Shown here: piece after piece, positions 5,297 through 8,508 of the stretch
How positions within the stretch are numbered: the stretch's first letter is position 1
Layout of the letters: each line of letters starts with the position of its first letter
Origin: Acidobacteriaceae bacterium
GTDB taxonomy: Bacteria; Acidobacteriota; Terriglobia; Terriglobales; Acidobacteriaceae
Direction of reading: 5' to 3'
Length of the DNA stretch: 8,508 nt
Assembly: GCA_003166055.1 (NCBI GenBank)
Contig: PMWR01000402.1
Location: forward strand, 1 to 8,508
The notes under the pieces: generated by a model
Told to the model about the DNA's origin: nothing
Seen by the model: the letters and a program-made list of their open reading frames with translations, nothing else
Databases searched by the model: none
Translations under genes and position numbers: made by a program

Positions 5297-6538
5297 TTAC
5301 GGTTCCCAGAGCCTTCCAATGGGAACGCCATGCAGGTTGCTGGCGAAGGGAATCACTTCAGTACCGGTGTAGAGCACCACGCCGCGCACCCAGTTCTTTC
5401 CGGCGGCATTTGCCAGAGCCAGCAGACCGCGCACGTCGTTGCCGCCCAGGGTTGCGGACGCTTTGATTTCCACACCTGCCGCCCTTCCCGCGCGATCTTC
5501 CAGAACGATGTCCACTTCCTGACCGTTGGCAGTACGCCAGAAGAAAAGATCTGGCTGAGTCTTGCTCCATGTGGACTGCTTGCGCAGCTCCATGACCGCG
5601 AAGTTCTCCAGGAGCGAGCCGGCAAGACTGCCCTCCGCTTTCATGCGCTCCATCGTCACACCTTGCAGATACCCCAGCAAACCCGAATCATTCACATAGA
5701 CTTTTGGTGTTTGAATGACTCGTTTACCCAGATTTCTCGCCCATGGGCGTAGCAGTTGCACGAGAAATGTCGTTTCCAGCAAGGCGAAGTAGCGCTTCAA
5801 CGTCGTCTGCGGCAGAGCCACGGTTCGAGACAGGTCAGCGAAGTTGAGCAGCCCTCCTGCGCGCGCAGCCACGACCGCGAGCAGCCGAGGCACATCCGCC
5901 GCATCTGCCAGGTTCGCCAAACTCCCGATATCCCGCTGAAGGATGGTCATGACATACGACTGGAACCACGCGCTGCGCCGCGTCGCGCTCTTGCGGGCAA
6001 CAGCGGGGGGATAGCCACCGGCCAGGACGGTCTCGAATAGTTCTTCCCGCGGCAGGGATGCAATCTTGCCGGCCCAGCCGACGGGCTTGCGAGAAAAGAG
6101 AGTATCAATGAAGGTCTCATTTACGCTGCGCATTTCTCCCTGGGAGAATGGCCAGAGAGTCAACACCTCCATGCGCCCCGCCAGAGACTCCGACAATTTG
6201 GGCAAGAGCAGCACATTGGTCGATCCAGTCAGCAGAAACTGCCCAGGCTTACGTTTCCGGTCGATCGCAGCTTTGATTACGGGAAAGATCTCCGGGGCAT
6301 GTTGTACCTCATCGAGCCTGACCGGAGCGTTCAGGCCGGCGATGAAACCATTCGGATCGCGCCTGGCTGCCGACAGAACGCCGGGATCGTCAAAGGTCAG
6401 GCATTGCCGGTTTTGCGCCGCCATTTCTTCCGATTGCACGAGGGTGCTTTTGCCGGTTTGACGGGCTCCGTTGACCAGAACGGCGGGTGTGTCGGCTAGC
6501 GCCTCAAGCAGGTTATTGGTAAGATGGCGGCGGATCAT
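5297..6538 (-). CDS. AAA_14 ATPase with C-terminal DUF4143 domain
   Basis: 413 residues from ATG 6538. The AAA+ domain has Walker A GARQTGKS (24-31), Walker B VRLDEVQ with Asp76-Glu77, and the sensor-1 strand LLTGSTN (102-108). A middle region (about 225-265) resembles a winged helix. The DUF4143 part carries YVNDSGLLGYL and ends in a PD-(D/E)xK-like arrangement, Glu341-x-Asp343 (GQEVDIVL) and Glu357-x-Lys359 (VEIKAS). This family is abundant, patchily distributed and without an agreed function; a nuclease-like fold in DUF4143 is proposed, not proven. Start choice: frames from TTG 6574 or ATG 6556 also read in, but 6538 gives the usual family N-terminus (MIRRHLTNNLLEAL) and is 6 nt after a good -10 box. 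No Shine-Dalgarno precedes any of the three. It is monocistronic, and its promoter holds three 13-bp repeats. Confidence 0.9.
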   Translation of the reverse strand: MIRRHLTNNLLEALADTPAVLVNGARQTGKSTLVQSEEMAAQNRQCLTFDDPGVLSAARRDPNGFIAGLNAPVRLDEVQHAPEIFPVIKAAIDRKRKPGQFLLTGSTNVLLLPKLSESLAGRMEVLTLWPFSQGEMRSVNETFIDTLFSRKPVGWAGKIASLPREELFETVLAGGYPPAVARKSATRRSAWFQSYVMTILQRDIGSLANLADAADVPRLLAVVAARAGGLLNFADLSRTVALPQTTLKRYFALLETTFLVQLLRPWARNLGKRVIQTPKVYVNDSGLLGYLQGVTMERMKAEGSLAGSLLENFAVMELRKQSTWSKTQPDLFFWRTANGQEVDIVLEDRAGRAAGVEIKASATLGGNDVRGLLALANAAGKNWVRGVVLYTGTEVIPFASNLHGVPIGRLWEP

Positions 6539-6543
6539 GATCA

Positions 6544-6600
6544 GATTATCGTCCATATGATGGCAGATAATCAACTACTAAGTGGACGATTATCCGCCAT
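6544..6600. promoter_or_regulatory. Three copies of a 13-bp motif at the DUF4143 ATPase promoter (likely operator)
   Basis: GATTATCNNCCAT occurs as GATTATCGTCCAT (6544-6556, plus), GATTATCTGCCAT (6560-6572, minus) and GATTATCCGCCAT (6588-6600, plus), identical except at the two N positions. Copies two and three form an inverted pair with a 15-bp loop. Another near-match, TGGACGATTATC (6583-6594), is one base from the complement of copy one. The copies cover the -10 and -35 boxes, as an operator would. Confidence 0.6.
6545..6574 (-). promoter_or_regulatory. Promoter of the DUF4143 ATPase gene
   Basis: On the minus strand, TTGATT (6569-6574, 4/6) is followed after 18 bp by GATAAT (6545-6550, 5/6 to the -10 consensus). 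ATG 6538 begins 6 nt after the -10, implying little or no leader. The boxes overlap two of the three operator-like repeats. Confidence 0.5.
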
Positions 6601-6651
6601 TTTCATCCACAATTCCTTCGCCTGAAGTGGCCGTAATGGTTAATTTGCCAG

Positions 6652-6678
6652 AAAAGCCCGAGCCGGCAACGTCCGGGC
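6652..6678 (-). terminator. Possible intrinsic terminator of mscL
   Basis: Reading the minus strand, GCCCG and CGGGC (6674-6678 and 6656-6660) form a 5-bp GC stem around a 13-nt loop and are followed at once by TTTT (6652-6655). It lies about 30 nt after the mscL stop. The stem is short, so confidence is modest. Confidence 0.4.
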
Positions 6679-6708
6679 CGGTCCCAAAACGGCCGGCAAA
6701 CGCGCGCT

Positions 6709-7113
6709 CTACGCCACCGGCTGCGTGCAATGCGCGCACCGCTTCGCCGTAAGCGGAATCTCGCTGAGGCACTCCGGGCACGGCTTGGTGGCTGCAGGCG
6801 CCGGCGGGGCAGGCTTCTTGACCCGGGCGAGCATGTGGTTCAGCGGCAAAACCACGCCAAAATAAACCACGCTGGCCACGATGAGGAATGAGATGGCCGC
6901 GTTGAGGAAGTTGCCGATCATGATGGGTGTGCCATTCACCTTGAACACCACGCCGCTGAAGTCCGGCTTGCCCACTATGGCGGCAATGAACTGGGTCAGA
7001 ACATCTTTCACCATCGAAGTAACAATGGCGTTGAAGGCTGCGCCGATGATGACGGCAACTGCCAGGTCCACAACGTTTCCACGCAGAATAAAGTCCCGGA
7101 AACCCTTCAGCAT
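6709..7113 (-). CDS. mscL: Large-conductance mechanosensitive channel MscL with C-terminal zinc ribbon
   Basis: A 134-residue protein with the MscL hallmarks. An amphipathic N-terminal helix (MLKGFRDFILRGN) precedes TM1 at about 14-42 (VVDLAVAVIIGAAFNAIV). A periplasmic loop includes FSGVVFKVNGTPIMIGNFLNA, and TM2 spans about 69-93. MscL opens under membrane tension to release solutes after hypo-osmotic shock. In place of the usual cytoplasmic helical bundle, a Pro/Ala linker (100-110) leads to a zinc-ribbon-like module with Cys112, Cys115, Cys126 and Cys129 (CxxC-x10-CxxC). I recall a similar CPEC-type tail in other acidobacterial and actinobacterial MscL proteins. A strong GGAGG lies 5 nt before the ATG, so this start is secure. 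The neighbours are on the same strand but separated by more than 140 bp, so it is probably a single-gene unit. Confidence 0.95.
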   Translation of the reverse strand: MLKGFRDFILRGNVVDLAVAVIIGAAFNAIVTSMVKDVLTQFIAAIVGKPDFSGVVFKVNGTPIMIGNFLNAAISFLIVASVVYFGVVLPLNHMLARVKKPAPPAPAATKPCPECLSEIPLTAKRCAHCTQPVA

Positions 7114-7118
7114 CTCTT

Positions 7119-7123
7119 CCTCC
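7119..7123 (-). promoter_or_regulatory. mscL ribosome binding site
   Basis: GGAGG on the minus strand, 5 nt before ATG 7113; the best Shine-Dalgarno in the window. Confidence 0.75.
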
Positions 7124-7218
7124 AGTTCGTGCCCGATCCGATGACTGTGCCCGCGGTTGCCTTGAAGGCGATGCCGCGATTTGCCTCATCCTACACGGGC
7201 GCGGCTGGTCGTTGGAAC

Positions 7219-7252
7219 CCCTGAAAGACGCCGTAGGGATGCGTTGTCAGGG
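7219..7252. other. Nested stem-loop downstream of the small membrane gene
   Basis: CCCTGA (7219-7224) pairs with TCAGGG (7247-7252), and inside it ACGC (7228-7231) pairs with GCGT (7241-7244). It lies 10 nt after the 3' end of the 7262-7567 gene. No T-run follows, so it may be a 3' hairpin or a copy of an interspersed repeat rather than an intrinsic terminator. The remaining parts of 7114-7261 show no convincing promoter. Confidence 0.35.
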
Positions 7253-7261
7253 ACCTGTGTT

Positions 7262-7567
7262 CTACGGGTAAATCGACAGAACGAGCACCAGCGCCAGGAT
7301 CATCAACTCCGAATAGAGCAGGATGAGGACGCCGGCGTGATAGAGACTCCAGCGGCGGCGCAGGCAGCGCGCGGTGTCGACCATACCCCAGGCGGCGAAC
7401 AGCGCCACCACCATCTGCCAGGCGGAGCCGTGGAGCGCCGTGATGTCAGGAAACCCGGCAAGCCGCAAGCTGCAAGCGAATGCGCCAAGGGAAAGCAGGA
7501 CGCCGCGCACCAGGGATGGCTTGCGCATGCGGAAGATGTTGGTGCGGGGAAGCGCCACGCTTACCAC
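7262..7567 (-). CDS. Small three-helix membrane protein, function unknown
   Basis: 101 residues if read from GTG 7567. In-frame alternatives are GTG 7558 and ATG 7528 (MRKPSLVRG), and none has a clear ribosome binding site. Three hydrophobic segments are visible: about 19-37 (LVRGVLLSLGAFACSLRL), 48-66 (SAWQMVVALFAAWGMVDTA) and 75-100 (LYHAGVLILLYSELMILALVLVLSI). Basic residues (RCLRRR) lie between the second and third. I recognise no domain. It begins 32 bp after the mtnA stop on the same strand, so co-transcription with mtnA is likely, but a role in methionine salvage is not implied. The coherent membrane topology supports a real gene; overlapping frames look unlike proteins. Confidence 0.65.
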   Translation of the reverse strand: MVSVALPRTNIFRMRKPSLVRGVLLSLGAFACSLRLAGFPDITALHGSAWQMVVALFAAWGMVDTARCLRRRWSLYHAGVLILLYSELMILALVLVLSIYP

Positions 7568-7599
7568 TGTAGACGGTTGGGCGAGTCAAGCGGCGGGGA

Positions 7600-8508
<909 letters not shown>

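Noticed and set aside
4276..5466. A 396-codon plus-strand frame overlapping the MFS gene and the gap after it
   Set aside because: It is the +1-shifted frame of the MFS gene, with Arg/Gly/His-rich low-complexity content; no ribosome binding site or domain is seen.
6539..6574. TTG 6574 and ATG 6556 as starts of the DUF4143 ATPase
   Set aside because: Both place the start inside the promoter and repeats, upstream of the inferred transcription start; the family's usual N-terminus begins at 6538. ATG 6556 is not fully excluded.
6590..7189. A 199-codon minus-strand frame overlapping mscL
   Set aside because: mscL in the other frame has two membrane helices, a zinc ribbon and a strong Shine-Dalgarno; this frame is Arg/Gly/His-rich.

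Overview
The window is GC-rich, densely coding DNA from what is most likely a soil-type Acidobacteriota (Terriglobia/Koribacter-like) genome. That placement is inferred from the style of the proteins: a zinc-ribbon MscL, a secreted GCPII-like M28 peptidase, an MFS_3 exporter, a CxxxY-type CcmE and a high GC content. No rRNA, tRNA or CRISPR array is visible, and I recognise no insertion sequence. Seven genes plus two edge-truncated ones account for almost all the sequence. Every gene is on the minus strand except the MFS transporter.

Layout from left to right. (1) 1-873 (minus) is the start of a cytochrome c maturation operon, ccmE then ccmA, with ccmA running off the left edge. CcmE carries Cys instead of the usual haem-binding His (CxxxY). 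Its promoter has a CRP/FNR-type palindrome about 60 bp upstream of the inferred start. (2) 948-1523 (minus) is a HigB-HigA type II toxin-antitoxin pair whose promoter holds an inverted repeat. (3) 1606-3732 (minus) is a large exported M28-family metallopeptidase with all zinc ligands, but lacking the glutamate-pocket residues of human GCPII. (4) 3881-5170 (plus) is an MFS_3-type drug/siderophore-like exporter with an awkward start region. (5) 5170-5296 is a convergent intergenic stretch with five tandem octamers and a hairpin. (6) 5297-6538 (minus) is an AAA_14/DUF4143 ATPase whose promoter contains three copies of a 13-bp motif. (7) 6709-7113 (minus) is mscL. (8) 7262-7567 (minus) is a small three-helix membrane protein of unknown function. 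(9) 7600-8508 (minus) is mtnA of methionine salvage, with its N-terminus beyond the right edge.

The window mixes housekeeping modules (c-type cytochrome maturation, osmotic safety valve, methionine salvage) with two accessory, probably self-regulated modules (higBA and the DUF4143 ATPase). I see no obvious new multi-gene system. The most informative observations are the cysteine-type CcmE with a CRP/FNR-like operator, the triple operator-like repeat at the DUF4143 ATPase, and three promoters whose -10 box lies only 5-6 nt before the start codon, which suggests leaderless mRNAs.
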